A stretch of DNA of 64,000 nucleotides from Prostheceraeus crozeri. Its lineage: Eukaryota; Platyhelminthes; Polycladida; Euryleptidae. This document shows positions 47,985 through 59,489 of the stretch, one piece after another. Positions within the stretch are counted from its first letter, which is position 1. Each line of letters starts with the position of its first letter. Both the position numbers and the translations under genes were made by a program. The notes under the pieces were generated by a model that saw nothing but the letters and a program-made list of their open reading frames with translations, made no database searches and was not told where the DNA came from. The DNA lies in contig CAJQUW010012544.1 in assembly GCA_907163375.1 (NCBI GenBank), forward strand, positions 124,001 through 188,000. The letters run 5' to 3'.

Positions 47985-49034
47985 GTGTTACTTAAAAGTT
48001 ACAACGCTATGAAGATGAAGGTTGCACTGCATTCCAGTAAACTCCAGAAAGAAAACAATGCGTATCTTCGGGGCCTTGCTGTAGGATTATCAATGAAAAT
48101 GCTCAAAGTAACAGAAATTGCCAAGATGCTCAAGGTTGATAGAAGAACAATTCAACGATGGAAAAAGAAACATCAAGAGCGAGAATTTTGTGATAAGCGA
48201 ACAACTGGTCGACGAAGAAAAACCACCCACCGCTCAGATCGCCTTCTAACACGCTTGGCTAGAAAGCACAACTTTTCTTCGGCAAAGGAGCTCAGAAACA
48301 TGTGGAAAGAGCGAGTGAGCCTACAGACTGTCTACAGAAGACTGCGAATTGTTGGATTGAGGAAGCGTGCATCTTTTTGTGCCCCTTTGCTTTCCATCAA
48401 TCAAAAGAAGTCTCGAGAAAGGTGGGCGATGAAAAAATGTGCTTGGAGACAAGCATGGAGAAATGTCATCTTCTCTGACGAATCTCGCTTTAGACGCATG
48501 AACAACGACAGGCGTGTGCGAGTATGGAGAGAAATGGGTCAAAGGATGGCGGAGAGAAACTGCAAGGCTTCAGTTCAAGCGATGGGAGGGTCTATCCACG
48601 TTTGGGGAGCCATCTGGTTTGGTGGAAGAAGCAAGTTGACTATCTTAAAGAGCTTTGTAAACGGAAAGACTTATACCGATCTTCTCAAGCGATTTTTCGA
48701 TGACGAGGAAACACCAAGCAATCACCTCTTTCAGGATGATAATGCTCCTGCGCATCGGTCTGTACAAGTTGAACGTTTTTGTTCCAGCCACAGCATCAGA
48801 AGACTTGACTGGCCTTCAAGATCTCCTGATCTTAATCCTATAGAGCGCCTGTGGGATCTCATGAAGCGTCGGATCAGTAAAAGAGGACACATTGACTCCT
48901 TGAAGAGCCTAGAAGAAGCGATTGTGGAGGAGTGGAACGCAATTCCTGAATCCATCATCAACAGCTTGATTGACAGTATGCAGAGAAGAGTTCGAGCTGT
49001 GATCATTGCCAAGGGAAGTCACACCCGGTATTAG
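47985..49034 (+). CDS. Tc1-like transposase (DD34E), 349 residues
   Basis: Cut-and-paste transposase. The N-terminal helix-turn-helix region is at residues 30-62 (GLSMKMLKVTEIAKMLKVDR then RTIQRWKKKHQ), followed by a basic GRRRKT linker (75-80) and a second DNA-binding helix cluster to about 125. The catalytic residues are D165 (FSDESRF), D252 (FQDDNAPAH) and E287 (PDLNPIERLW), with 34 residues between the last two, the DD34E signature of Tc1. The length of 349 is normal for the family (about 340). Start choice: Met1 is the longest, while Met9 or Met11 is equally plausible. No inactivating change is visible. The stop falls in the first copy of the 98-bp duplication. Confidence 0.93.
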   Translation: MLLKSYNAMKMKVALHSSKLQKENNAYLRGLAVGLSMKMLKVTEIAKMLKVDRRTIQRWKKKHQEREFCDKRTTGRRRKTTHRSDRLLTRLARKHNFSSAKELRNMWKERVSLQTVYRRLRIVGLRKRASFCAPLLSINQKKSRERWAMKKCAWRQAWRNVIFSDESRFRRMNNDRRVRVWREMGQRMAERNCKASVQAMGGSIHVWGAIWFGGRSKLTILKSFVNGKTYTDLLKRFFDDEETPSNHLFQDDNAPAHRSVQVERFCSSHSIRRLDWPSRSPDLNPIERLWDLMKRRISKRGHIDSLKSLEEAIVEEWNAIPESIINSLIDSMQRRVRAVIIAKGSHTRY

Positions 49035-49150
49035 TGTGCCCTGGCATCCTTGTCATCAACAGCTTGATTGACAGTATGCAGAGAAGAGTTCGAGCTGTGA
49101 TCACTGACAAGGGAAGTCACACCCGGTATTAGTGTGCCCTGGCATCCTTG
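48955..49150 (+). repeat. 98-bp tandem duplication at transposase 3' end
   Basis: 48955-49052 is repeated at 49053-49150 with two differences seen (CATTGCC against CACTGAC). Each copy includes the last 26 codons, the TAG stop and GTGCCCTGGCATCC. The second copy is outside the reading frame because the stop in the first ends translation. Confidence 0.92.
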
Positions 49151-49393
49151 TCATTCAATGTGGGAATATATGCTGTTCATATTTATTGTAAAAGATCAAA
49201 GTTTTTATTGTGTCTTTCTCAAGCTATCGAAGTGCGGCAAGTCTTTTGGAATTTAGTGTATATTCGAAGCAGATCATATCAGTGAATCAGGCCATAGATT
49301 TACAGAGATATGTAACTAAGATATCCATGAAATTGATATCTTTGGCATAGAAATGTAGCTCATCACCGACATTTAGTTGAAAGTGATGTTAAG

Positions 49394-49504
49394 TAATAGA
49401 TAATGGATGATTTTGAGGTCATTATAGAACTTATTAACCGAAGGCCGCTATGCCTGAGGTTAATAAGTTCTATATGACCGAAATAAATCATCCATTATCT
49501 GTTA
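49394..49504. mobile_element. 111-bp foldback MITE
   Basis: TAATAGATAATGGATGATTT and TAGAACTTATTAACC in the left arm pair with GGTTAATAAGTTCTA and ATCATCCATTATCTGTTA in the right arm, around a loop of about 20 bp (GAAGGCCGCTATGCCTGA). Both ends are TA. It lies 135 bp beyond the right end of the Tc1 element. Confidence 0.75.
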
Positions 49505-52500
49505 TAATGCATTCTATAGATATGTTTCAGATGAGGTTAATAATTTCCATAATTACCTCTGTACACGGATATCTCTCATAATTACCTCTAAACACGGATA
49601 TCTTGAAGTATGTATCTTGTTATTTCACGTTTTTCACTAACATCTTTCCATTATGAAACATGGCAGGTCACCATGCTATGGTAAATTTTATATGATTATT
49701 GAGATTCAAATTTCTAGAGATAGAAAGCATACGATTTCTAGTAGCACCTTGATAAGGATGTGTCAGTTTGCAGGCTGCATAATAGCAATAGTCGGTTGGT
49801 GAACAAAAAAATGGAAGATTTTATTTATCTCATGGAAAATTAACAAAAGCAAATAGTGGCCTAATTGAATGCGCATGTACTGAATAGCTTAGTTTTGCAA
49901 GCCTATTCCTATCATGCGTTGCATCAAACGCAGTTATCTGCAAAATATTATATTTCAGTATCTCGCGTGGAAGGTCAATATCGATAAGATTACTATTTTG
50001 ATGCCTTTTTAAATGGCATGATTTCTGGACCTTGATATATTTTGAAATAGTGAATGGTCGTCTCGACATAACGCATTGTCTAATTTTCACAACATTGCAG
50101 AGGGTTAATGTATTTTAACACAACCAAAATGATGTTTGACGAATTATGATAGAATATATAAACAATGGAAATGTTGCATTAAAAAAAGAGGCTGAATATT
50201 TAGTGAAATTTTGTGAAGGAATGCAATGTTTTTGGTTGATCAACAAGAGGAAGAGTTCTGTTTATCATCCAAAGAAGCGCTCTTGCTCAACACCGATAGT
50301 GACTTGGACGTGGTATGTTGATTTATATCACTACAAAATATATGTTGGGCCGTCATATTGCGCTGTCAAAACGTTCTTTTTGCAAACATCATCCACGATA
50401 GAACTATAGATGCACCTGGTAGAATGACCACTATCAAAGCTGGGATCGTTCAACAAAATGGCTTCTCTCAATGAGCGCACTAACAGACATTGCCGCAGCA
50501 AAAACAAAGTGAGCGATTTCAAGTCAATTAGAAAACTCTTCAAACCTGAGGGCGAAATCCGAAGATGCTTTTTCTAATTCTATTATGCCTAGTCACCGTC
50601 GCCTATATCGTTGCAAAGTAGGTAAATCTAGGTACTATAATATCTAGGTAATTATGGTGCTATATCACGACTTGATTGTGGAAATTGTTAACCTGTATAC
50701 ATAGAAATCTGCACAATAGCATGCATTATAAGAGTAATAATAAATATCTAATGTTAAACGGTTTCAATTCATTCACTGCTAAAATCTACATCAATCAATT
50801 AACATAGAAAATGTTTAATTTTCAATTACATTGACTAGATATAGACATATTCAACAATAGGTGCTCGTACGGCTTTAGTATGTAAGTCATACGACATTTT
50901 GAAATAATATGCGAAAAGCATGGTATTTCATACAAAAATATACCAAAAAATAACCTTCGTATGTGATTGGTAGCGAGCGATTTGCAGTGTACATGTGTCC
51001 CATAGGTGATCCATTTAAAGAAGTTTCACTACTATGTTTCACCGAAATGTTGATAGAAATATATGCAACAGTAATAGAAGCATATGTGAACATACTTTGT
51101 CACATTTCTCGTTACAAGAATCAACAATGTGGCACCATAATGAATTATTGACTCCATTGTCACAGCTTTTAAGTGCTTCATCAATACAATTGTTTCTGTA
51201 GTGACAGTGTTAATTCTACCTGACTAGCAATCTCGGTTTCTGAATATTGATTAAATCAACAGTCAGCGCATTAATGAATTGCGAAGAGAAATATCATCAT
51301 TTCCAGTCTTAGAAGACGATTATCATCCAACAAAATATGCGTGGTTTGTGAATGCTGAACATTTTTTAGCAATTATAATTCTTTGATTCTAAAAAATGTC
51401 AAGCAATGCCGATGTTCAGTAATGATATGCGTAATAAATATCATGAGACATGCAATAGATGGTTTGCATTGATTGTAGCACGTGTACACATACACAAACA
51501 AAATGCCAGAAAGAAAATTTGATAGTTGCAAATTCAACAGTGGTTTAGAAAGCTTGGTCGTATTAGTTAGATGCTTGTATAAATAGTTGTTTGAGGGATA
51601 AAAAATGTGAATTTTGCGTGTATCAAAACATTTGTCAACAATCGTTTGATTGGAATCGATGAAATTGATCACCGTCGTTAGCATGAGAATTTAATATGAT
51701 ATTGCTGTTGCAGGAGATATGCTGTCCCCACTTAATCCTCAGGCAGTAACATAGAGACTTAGTGGAACTTTATAATTCATTGATGAACCATTGTAATTCG
51801 GTGCTGCATTAGAAATGCTCCATGTTTCAAAATTTCATTTGATAATAGGATCGCCTTTTGACTTGCTCGTAATTATTGTATTCATAGTCAGCCGTTGTTA
51901 GTCATTTTTGTAAGCGGTTCTGTGCGTGCGCCAGGTGTAATGAATGTAAGGGGGGCAATTCAAATCAATAGACTGCTTTAATTCTCTCATACCACTCGGG
52001 TACTTTTCACTCATCACGCCAGTACTCATTTTATTCATCAGTCGGAAAACGACAATTCAATTGTGTCATTGATACTGTTGATGATGATCAGTTTCATTTT
52101 TTTCTCGCTAGGACAGTAAATCTTGTTGTCTAAAGGACGCTAATTCTCTTATGGATTCACAGCAAGCTGTGTATAAAACCGTGTGAACATCAGTTCAAAT
52201 TATCTTATTTTTAAGATACTATATACTTATTATTCACAATGAGTTAATGTCGAGTCTACAAAGCGAAAAATCATGTGGCAGCAAAATCCTATGTCAAATA
52301 AGTCTCTGTTATGGTATGGAGCGTAATGAGACAATATAGCGAGTATGATTCTCTTCCTCTTTAGTGCAATTGGACACCTGTTTGATTGTGCTTATAACTG
52401 CATATGCCATCATGTAGCAGACTATAGGCAATAATACATAGCACAATCTTTTTGGTAGGTATGTGATTGGACAGGTTATCAATTTCTTCGCCCGAATTAT

Positions 52501-53116
52501 GAGAAATTAAATATTCTATTGTTTGACACTTAATTTGACTAATCAAATTCAGGTTGCGAGGTCGTGAAATCTTAAGCAATATTCAAATTGATAAGTAATC
52601 GCAGCCATTGTAAACCGAAATGGCCTTAAAATTTTGATATTTGAATGATCAAGAAATGTCTAATAAATCTATCAGTCGGTGACCTTATTCATCAAATTTA
52701 TCATTCCGGTTATGGAAAGGATTCAACACATTCCGTTTATGGAAAGTATTCAACACATGAGGAGGCATGCTGTAAGAAGTAATCAAGGCAGCATATTATT
52801 TCACGTAATAACAACTGATTGCAAAAATTATGTGCAGCCAGCGCACCATAATTTCTGCCCCTACATCAATTCCATGCGTACTTCCCAGACAAAATTCTAG
52901 GTGACTTGAATAAGTGAAACATAGGCCCTACTGTAGATAGGACTTCCTCACGTGATCCATCATCATGGAAATCTGCACAAGAAGCGGTCAACTCGATTCA
53001 CTTATTTTTAGGGACGTCGTAGATTGAATTTGATGAGCTCTTCCTGATTGCAATTGCTTTGATGGTTAAGATGTCTTAGCTGATCGCTAATTAAATTAAT
53101 CAACGCTTTCTTGCAG
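49505..53116. other. Non-coding stretch, no gene recognised
   Basis: AT-rich DNA with chance frames. A frame at about 50458-50568 with ASLNERTNR looked briefly like the TMEM115 tail but lacks a good acceptor and the flanking residues. ATTCAACACATTCCGTTTATGGAAAG-type words are duplicated at 52711-52755 (about 27 bp). Confidence 0.4.
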
Positions 53117-53212
53117 CTCACGGCCTTCCTCGTTCGATATCCGAGTATTGGACAATAGTAAATTGTTGATTATAAATCCACTAGCTCCGATTAGTAACAG
53201 ACATGTTTCCAG
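53117..53212 (+). CDS. Candidate 96-bp internal exon, protein unidentified
   Basis: A strong acceptor (GCTTTCTTGCAG) and a consensus-like donor (CCAG then GTACGTG) bound 96 bases. One frame is open throughout and gives SRPSSFDIRVLDNSKLLIIN then PLAPISNRHVS, a plausible mixed, strand-rich sequence. The other two frames hit stops. Entry and exit are both phase 2, which is compatible with TMEM115 exon 2, but the residues do not resemble the expected TMEM115 tail. It could belong to another plus-strand gene or be a chance open segment. Confidence 0.35.
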
Positions 53213-53475
53213 GTACGTGATAAGTTATCCGAGGAAGGTAGACCCCTAACTGCTTACAACCTTAGCTTTGCTTAAGCTCGTCGCTGCTATGCAAAGATTA
53301 AACTGAATTGAAAGATATTCCATTAAAGAGCATCTATCACCATCAACTTCATTTCTTAAATTATCATTTTTGTCATGATGCTCTTATTGTCTTCAAATTT
53401 CATCAATCTACACCATGAGATATATTTCAATTTGACTTCAGTTTAATTGCAACTAGATATCCTAAACGTGTTTTA

Positions 53476-53966
53476 CAGGGTTCCCGCGCGACATAAAAAC
53501 CTGGAAAATACAGGGAATCTGTTGAAGTGCCGTCATCACATGAGGAGAATCATCTAAAAACTAATAATGACTAAAATAATCATTTTCTCTGACTCTATAA
53601 TTCCGAACACCAGATTTTCTGTGTAGTTCATAACCCAAAAATAAATTTGTGAAATGCGTGCATGCATGCATGTTTATATTAATGTTGATTAAATGTACTC
53701 AATCGCACATCTATTGCCAACGATGTATGATTCTTGTTTCATCAAGCTGCAACTTCGCTTTTCTAGACGAACATGAGCTTGATATAGACTGAATGTTGAA
53801 TCGGGGACACCGTGGACCCGAGTTCGGGTCGGGTTCGTACACCTCTAATCCGAAGCATCTAAAATGTTTAAGTTGCAGTGTCATGGGGACAATATGACAA
53901 TTAGGACATGGAACTTATCGAGGAGTGATCAAGGAAAATTACTTCCGACCATGCGCGGGAACCCTG
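53476..53966. mobile_element. 491-bp non-autonomous element with CAGGGTTCCCGCGC ends
   Basis: The ends are a perfect 14-bp inverted pair: CAGGGTTCCCGCGC at 53476 and GCGCGGGAACCCTG ending at 53966. GTTTTA directly flanks it on both sides (53470-53475 and 53967-53972). Ends of the CAGGGTTCCCGCG type recur in hAT-like non-autonomous repeats of many animals, but hAT normally makes 8-bp duplications, so the assignment is tentative. No transposase frame. Confidence 0.75.
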
Positions 53967-53972
53967 GTTTTA

Positions 53973-56900
53973 AATCTACTAGCTATGACATTTCATTACC
54001 ATCATCAAAACATGTCCAAATAATTAGCAAAGTGTCATTTAAAGCAGCTGAGCAGTGCTCAATCAAGCACATGATTAGATTTTTCTTTTCATCAGCACAA
54101 CTACTTGACCATAATTTAGCATTGAGCGCGTCGCAGTTCTTAACTTATAAATTAGTTATTTCTCAAATTTGCCTAATGCGCTTCAACTATAATAGCATGA
54201 CAACTTATTTACTATGGCAATGGATAGTTGAATAAAGATAGCATTGCCTTTCAATTAGCATGCTGTTCATAAAAAAATGTAATTACTGACATTAAGATAA
54301 TGGGTAAAAGTAATGCTGTGTGTGCTATGCGGCTAAACGATCAACTATGTAAACTGGTTTCCTTCTCTTAACCGGTCATATGATTTTACAAATAATTTTC
54401 AAGCCTACCATCAACTTGTCATTCTTATATCTGGCGTATAATATCACCTCTAAATGGAGAATTAATTAAAAATGTCCACCAACCAATTTACATCCTAATT
54501 GTACTACGGAATCGGTAATGCTGCTTCTAACTACTTAATGTTTTCTAATATTCAGTTTTCTCATGCGTGATTTATCTAACCATTGTAAATCTTCCTAAGC
54601 GAATCGTTGTGACTTTCAATACGGTATCTCTAAAGTAGGATTTTTGAGTGTAATGAAATCCTAGCTTTGTTCAACTCGTATATATAATATTCTCATTTAT
54701 TACAACCAAGTCAGTCTATAAGTCGTTCAAAAGATTTCACCGGTTTCAAGAGAACTTGGTCCACAGCCCAAGGAACTTTCAGTTGAGTTCTATTTTGAGT
54801 TTCATTTCGTTCTGATCACTCATGTGGATGAAGAAGTGTAAATGCTTTCTATAAATGTCGACTGCCACACGAGCAGTATCTAATCTCAAATTTGCAGTTC
54901 AATTTTCCCTCTTTTGCTATTTTCCTGTTTTCAAATTATTTTATTGCGTTACGCTCAGTCTGTTGTCAACGGACGATGTACGCTCAGCAATTCAGGCGTA
55001 TTTTATTGTGCAATCTATGTAATAAGTCTATTTATCGTAAAAAATGTAATTTATTTACATTAAGTTTATTATAAAATTACTATGTAATTGTAAGCTATTT
55101 AGTGTCATCGAATTGACCTAACGCTGAACTATGGTCATGGCAGAGGGGCATGTGCATGCTCTGGATTTGTAAATTCATTCAAACGATGTATCCTTTCAAT
55201 GATAATGCATCGCACACCAAAACATAAGAGAGCAGAGGAAAGCCATATGCTCAAGCGCTGTAGCATGTACCTTACAAGGCCCCATCTCCAAAGTCAATTC
55301 AACATAGAGCTCCCAGCGCAAGGTTCCGGGTAGCATTGTCTGCTCACTTATTCGAAATATCCACTCTTATTAATCGGAAATTACATGTTTCTTTCCAAGT
55401 TAGGTGAACTTGCATCTATCGTATACGGATTTCTGAGAGAATTAAATTAATTTGAAAAATTGTGATGGATTTTATATAGTTTTCTATTATTCGTCTATAA
55501 ATAGGAATCGGCATCATCTGGGATAATGATCCATGTCTCCACTATCTCTATCTTTATGCATATTTTAAAAATATTCAAATTAGATAACGTAAAGCTCAAC
55601 ACAGAAAGGCATGTGTGCAGTGATAAAATTAAAGCTGAAGTCTATTCGGCATGCAGCGTGGAATTTCTTCTTTTTCATTGGAAGCTTATTCATCACGGGA
55701 TGTGCGCACAGCCCTGTGCGGAATATTACCTATTTTTCACATTCTTTTTAAAAAGCGTGCCTTCGTTGGACAAGTCGAACTTTCCTTGAATGCATCTCAT
55801 TAGCGCCACAAATGCAATACAGAGAATCCCATCTCTCAAAATCAGTGACATTTTAGAGTACATGAATATGTTTCAGCTCATTTCCTTAGGTAATTATTTA
55901 AACTGTAATTCATCTTTCGACTTAAGTTTTGTGCCTGTGATGAGAATAGTCGAGACATTTCGATTTAGAGGGTAGCATAAATGGTGATTTTGCGACAAGA
56001 TGGACTAACGCTGAAATAGTTAATAGGTGTTTTGGAACCACTACATGAATTGCTATCAATCTAGAGGTAACTGATCGCAATCCAGCTGACTAGTCGACCT
56101 CAACTTCAATTGTTATTGCCTCTCAGCGTCCTTGCGTATCGAACTTCGTGGCCTACTGGGCGCATCTGGTCCATTCCATGTACTGACGCATCACCATGCA
56201 AAATAAGCTCTGAGTAACCGGAAATGTTTGCAGGGTAAACAGCTTTTGTTATGTTCACTTCTTTGTAGAGCAGTATCAGTAACAATTGAGTTTTTAAAAG
56301 ATGTGCTAGTATTCTGCACCGGACTGTATATTTGCAGAACAATGTGTCATCAAACTGCTACAAACGTGTTTCATGGGTTTCAACCTGTACTAGTATCCTA
56401 ATCCAATCTTGACTATCTTTTCAGAAAAATAAATATATAGAAGAAATGTACTTTTTCTGGGAAAGTCCCTTTGCAACAAGCGAATCAATGAGCAAAACTG
56501 ACAGTCGATTTCTTCAATATCGCCGTATAAGCTTACTTCGACACAACCCCGTTATGCTCATAAAACGATGCCATTGTCACTCCTCTCATCACATGATTTC
56601 CGACAAAAGAATTGACCGTCCATTGTCTTGAGGTTATTGCAACGGCAGCTCTCTGGTGGTGTTTTGTTGTCGTGTCTCATCGTCAATCATTAGCCGCTTT
56701 ATCATATGCATCTTATTCTGCTTTTAACCTTAAAATATCTAGTTCCAAGTCGTTTTAATAATGCTTTTTGTTGATAATTAATAATTGTGATTTGATTTTT
56801 TATATCTAGCAGGCTTGCATTTAATTAAATTCACTACAAACATATAACATTAACAAAATACTGCTTCAAGGAAATCGTAAAATGCTATTAAATAGTCAAC

Positions 56901-58176
56901 AAATGGTCAGTCATGTAACATCTCCTGGCTAAAAGTTGATCATTATAAGTTGTATGACTGTCTGCTTCCTATGTGTGTTGTAGGGATCATAATCCCGGTA
57001 TTTTCACACTTATCTCAGAATGTAATATCCCCCAGCTGGTAGTGAACATGACGATCATGACAAAAACTTGATCCATATAAGATAAGGATGAAGAAAATAA
57101 TCTATCTAGAATACGCAATTTTAGTGCCGCAGTCGTGGTTTTAGACCCCTTTCCAGTGTGTGATAGTGTTCCATTAATTTAATTGATGTTATCATTCATA
57201 ATTCTGTTGATAGTCGTATCAAAATGAACAATTTAATTTCAGGTTTAGTACATTCAGAGTAATGCTCAAGTGAGACTGTCTTCTTTTAAGTTAATTTTTG
57301 AGGATTGCATTTCAATGCCTGTCTATAGCACCTGTCAAGGTGTCATACATTGTAGCTTGTAACCGTCGATATCAACATCTGCACAAAACCTCATGTTTAT
57401 TACTAGTGTTGTTATTGCGCCGAACATCAGCTACTGCCACATCGCATTTGACCCAATTCTATCATTTCCTTTCAATTCATCGTCTCTCCTGGTTTAATCT
57501 CTCTGCCATAGCCTATAGTTTCCCATGATACGTATTGAGGTCCCTCCTGGATCTTCCTAGTCCGGAAGCTTATTGGACGTTCCACGTATTTAGGGTAGTA
57601 AATGGACTCAGCATCACAGTCACTGAACTAGTGAATTATGAACGAAGAGGTGGATTGACTATTTTACGTGTCACTTTAAAAGCACATAACATTTCGAAGT
57701 AAAATTATGCATGGGTTGAAAACTGCATTAATCACCCAACAATTGCATTCTTCACATTTCTATACCTGTTATGATTTTCTCATGTTATGAAAATTGTCTT
57801 GATTTGAAGTCTTCGTCGTTCGAAATTTAATTCCAAACACCGTAGTAGAATATTCTACTCAACACTTTGAAACACTGATTATAATGTAGACTTTACTTCT
57901 TTAAGCAGTATCGATCGCACAAAACTGTTAAGTAGGGTTAGTTTTGAAATCAAATTTTATTACAAGCACTGCTCAAAGAGAAAATTGAATTATTCGCATT
58001 AAGAATTGCAATGACAAGGAAAACTCAGATTTTTGACCGGTTTCAGCAATGTCAATGGGGTCTTATTTGCACAAAATTGCGAAAAGCAAAAATGCCACTC
58101 TCATCAAAAATAAAAACCGGAAAGTCAAATCGGAATGGGACCCCTGAAATACGTAGCCGTGGGCCACCTCAAAGTA
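53973..58176. other. Non-coding stretch, no gene recognised
   Basis: AT-rich, with only short unrecognised frames (for example 55526-55789 and 57298-57528). No splice-bounded homology or repeat ends were found. Confidence 0.4.
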
Positions 58177-59489
58177 CGAGGGGTGATTGATAAGTTCGCG
58201 GCCTGACATAGAAAGCTTAAGGCCAGGCCATTATGCACATGTGGATTGATACAATGGAATGTGCTGACGGCGCATGACGAGTGATCAGTCGATCCGGTGA
58301 ACTGTTGTTAAACCACAGCTACTTAACTTCAGTTACTAACTTATCAGTCAGTTAGTCAGATAAGTGTTGCGTAAGATGGATCACGTTTCAAATCGAGCTG
58401 TCATTCGTTATCTCGGCTTGAAATGACTCACACCAATGGAGATTCATGATGATATGGTTTGAACACTTGGTGAGAAAGCTCCGTCCTACACCACAGTCAA
58501 GAAGTGGGCTTCAGAATTCAAGCAAGGAAGAGAGAGCTTGGAAGATGATCCCCGTTGTGAAGACCAGTGACAGTGAGAACAGAAGATGTGATCGATCATG
58601 TTCAAAAGATTATTCTTGATGATCGCCGTACAACCGAGCGAAAGATTGCCTTCGAACTGAAAATTTCACAAGAGCGTGTCCATAACATCATCCATCATGA
58701 ACTTGGCATGAACAAAGTCTCCGCTCGATGGGTGCCACGACTGCTCACACCATAGAATAAACGAGCCCGCTTTGTCATCTCAAGGGACAACCTGGCGCTG
58801 TTCGTAAGAGATCCTGAAAATTTCATGGACTGGTTCATTACGATGGATGAGACTTGGGTTCACCACTATCAGCCAGAGTCGAAAGAACAATCGAAACAAT
58901 GGAAGCACCCAGGATCACCAACTCCGCGGAAAGCCAAGGTCACCAGGTCCGTGGGAAAGGTCATGGCCTCCATTTTTTGGGATTCGAAAGGAGTTTTGCT
59001 GTTGGACTTCCTAGAGACTGGTCGGACAATTACTGGCGAGTACTACGCTCATTTGTTGCAGCAGTTACGAGTGCAGATCAAGATCAAGCGGAGAGGGAAG
59101 CTCACGAAAGGCGTGCTCTTCCATCAAGACAATGCGCCTGCTCACACCTCCGCTACCGCCATGTCTGCCATCCAAGGTTGTGGGTTTGACATCATTTCCC
59201 ATCCACCCTTTTCTCCTGATCTGGCACCATCGGACTTTCATCTCTTCCCAAAAATGAAATTGGAACTCAGTGGTCAGCACTTCGCATCCAACAGTGACGT
59301 CATGGAGGCCGTTGAGGGGTATCTGGACTCCAAAGACTCACACTTCTATGAGCAAGGGATCCGCGCATTGCAGCACCGTTGGGCTAAGTGCGTTGATTGT
59401 AGGAGCGATAATGTCGAAAAATAAATATGTATCGTATGCGAAATATGCTTTTTTCTATATCGGGCCGCGAACTTTTCAATCACCCCTCG
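58177..59489 (+). mobile_element. mariner DNA transposon, ends intact, transposase broken
   Basis: This is a 1313-bp element flanked by TA (58175-58176 and 59490-59491). The 27-bp inverted ends differ at one position: CGAGGGGTGATTGATAAGTT at the left and AACTTTTCAATCACCCCTCG at the right. The size and end structure are those of a full-length mariner. It contains one degenerate transposase gene. The near-identical ends against a broken gene suggest moderate age. Confidence 0.95.
58376..59424 (+). pseudogene. mariner transposase pseudogene (DD34D)
   Basis: The start ATG is at 58376 (MDHVSNRAVIRYLGLK), with stops following LGLK and HDDMV, then TLGEKAPSYTTVKKWASEFK and SLEDDPR. A one-base loss near 58557-58565 shifts the frame before PVTVRTEDVIDHVQ. 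A TAG after RWVPRLLTP at 58753 interrupts the second frame. From 58756 it is open to the end: FITMDETWVHHYQPESKEQS, FHQDNAPAH and PFSPDLAPSDFHLFPK. The three catalytic aspartates (MDET, QDN, PSDFH; 34 residues between the last two) are all present, so about four lesions separate it from a full frame. The C-terminus resembles the irritans-like group, by memory only. Confidence 0.92.

Larger units (their letters stand above)
47747..49258 (+). mobile_element. Tc1-like DNA transposon, apparently intact
   Basis: This is a 1512-bp element flanked by TA (47745-47746 and 49259-49260). The inverted ends are 27 bp each: the left starts CACTAAATTCCAGAAGACTT and the right ends AAGTCTTTTGGAATTTAGTG, with two mismatches. 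One uninterrupted transposase gene fills most of it. The CACT ends differ from the CAGT start seen in many Tc1 elements. The 3' end of the gene is tandemly duplicated (48955-49150). The intact frame and near-identical ends suggest a young copy. Confidence 0.95.

Noticed and set aside
50458-50568. Possible TMEM115 tail exon (ASLNERTNR)
   Set aside because: Only three or four residues resemble the tail, the acceptor is poor, and the expected ALKAL and downstream acidic residues are missing.
53864-54235. 123-codon plus-strand open frame
   Set aside because: Its first third lies in the CAGGG-ended non-autonomous element and the rest has no recognised feature.
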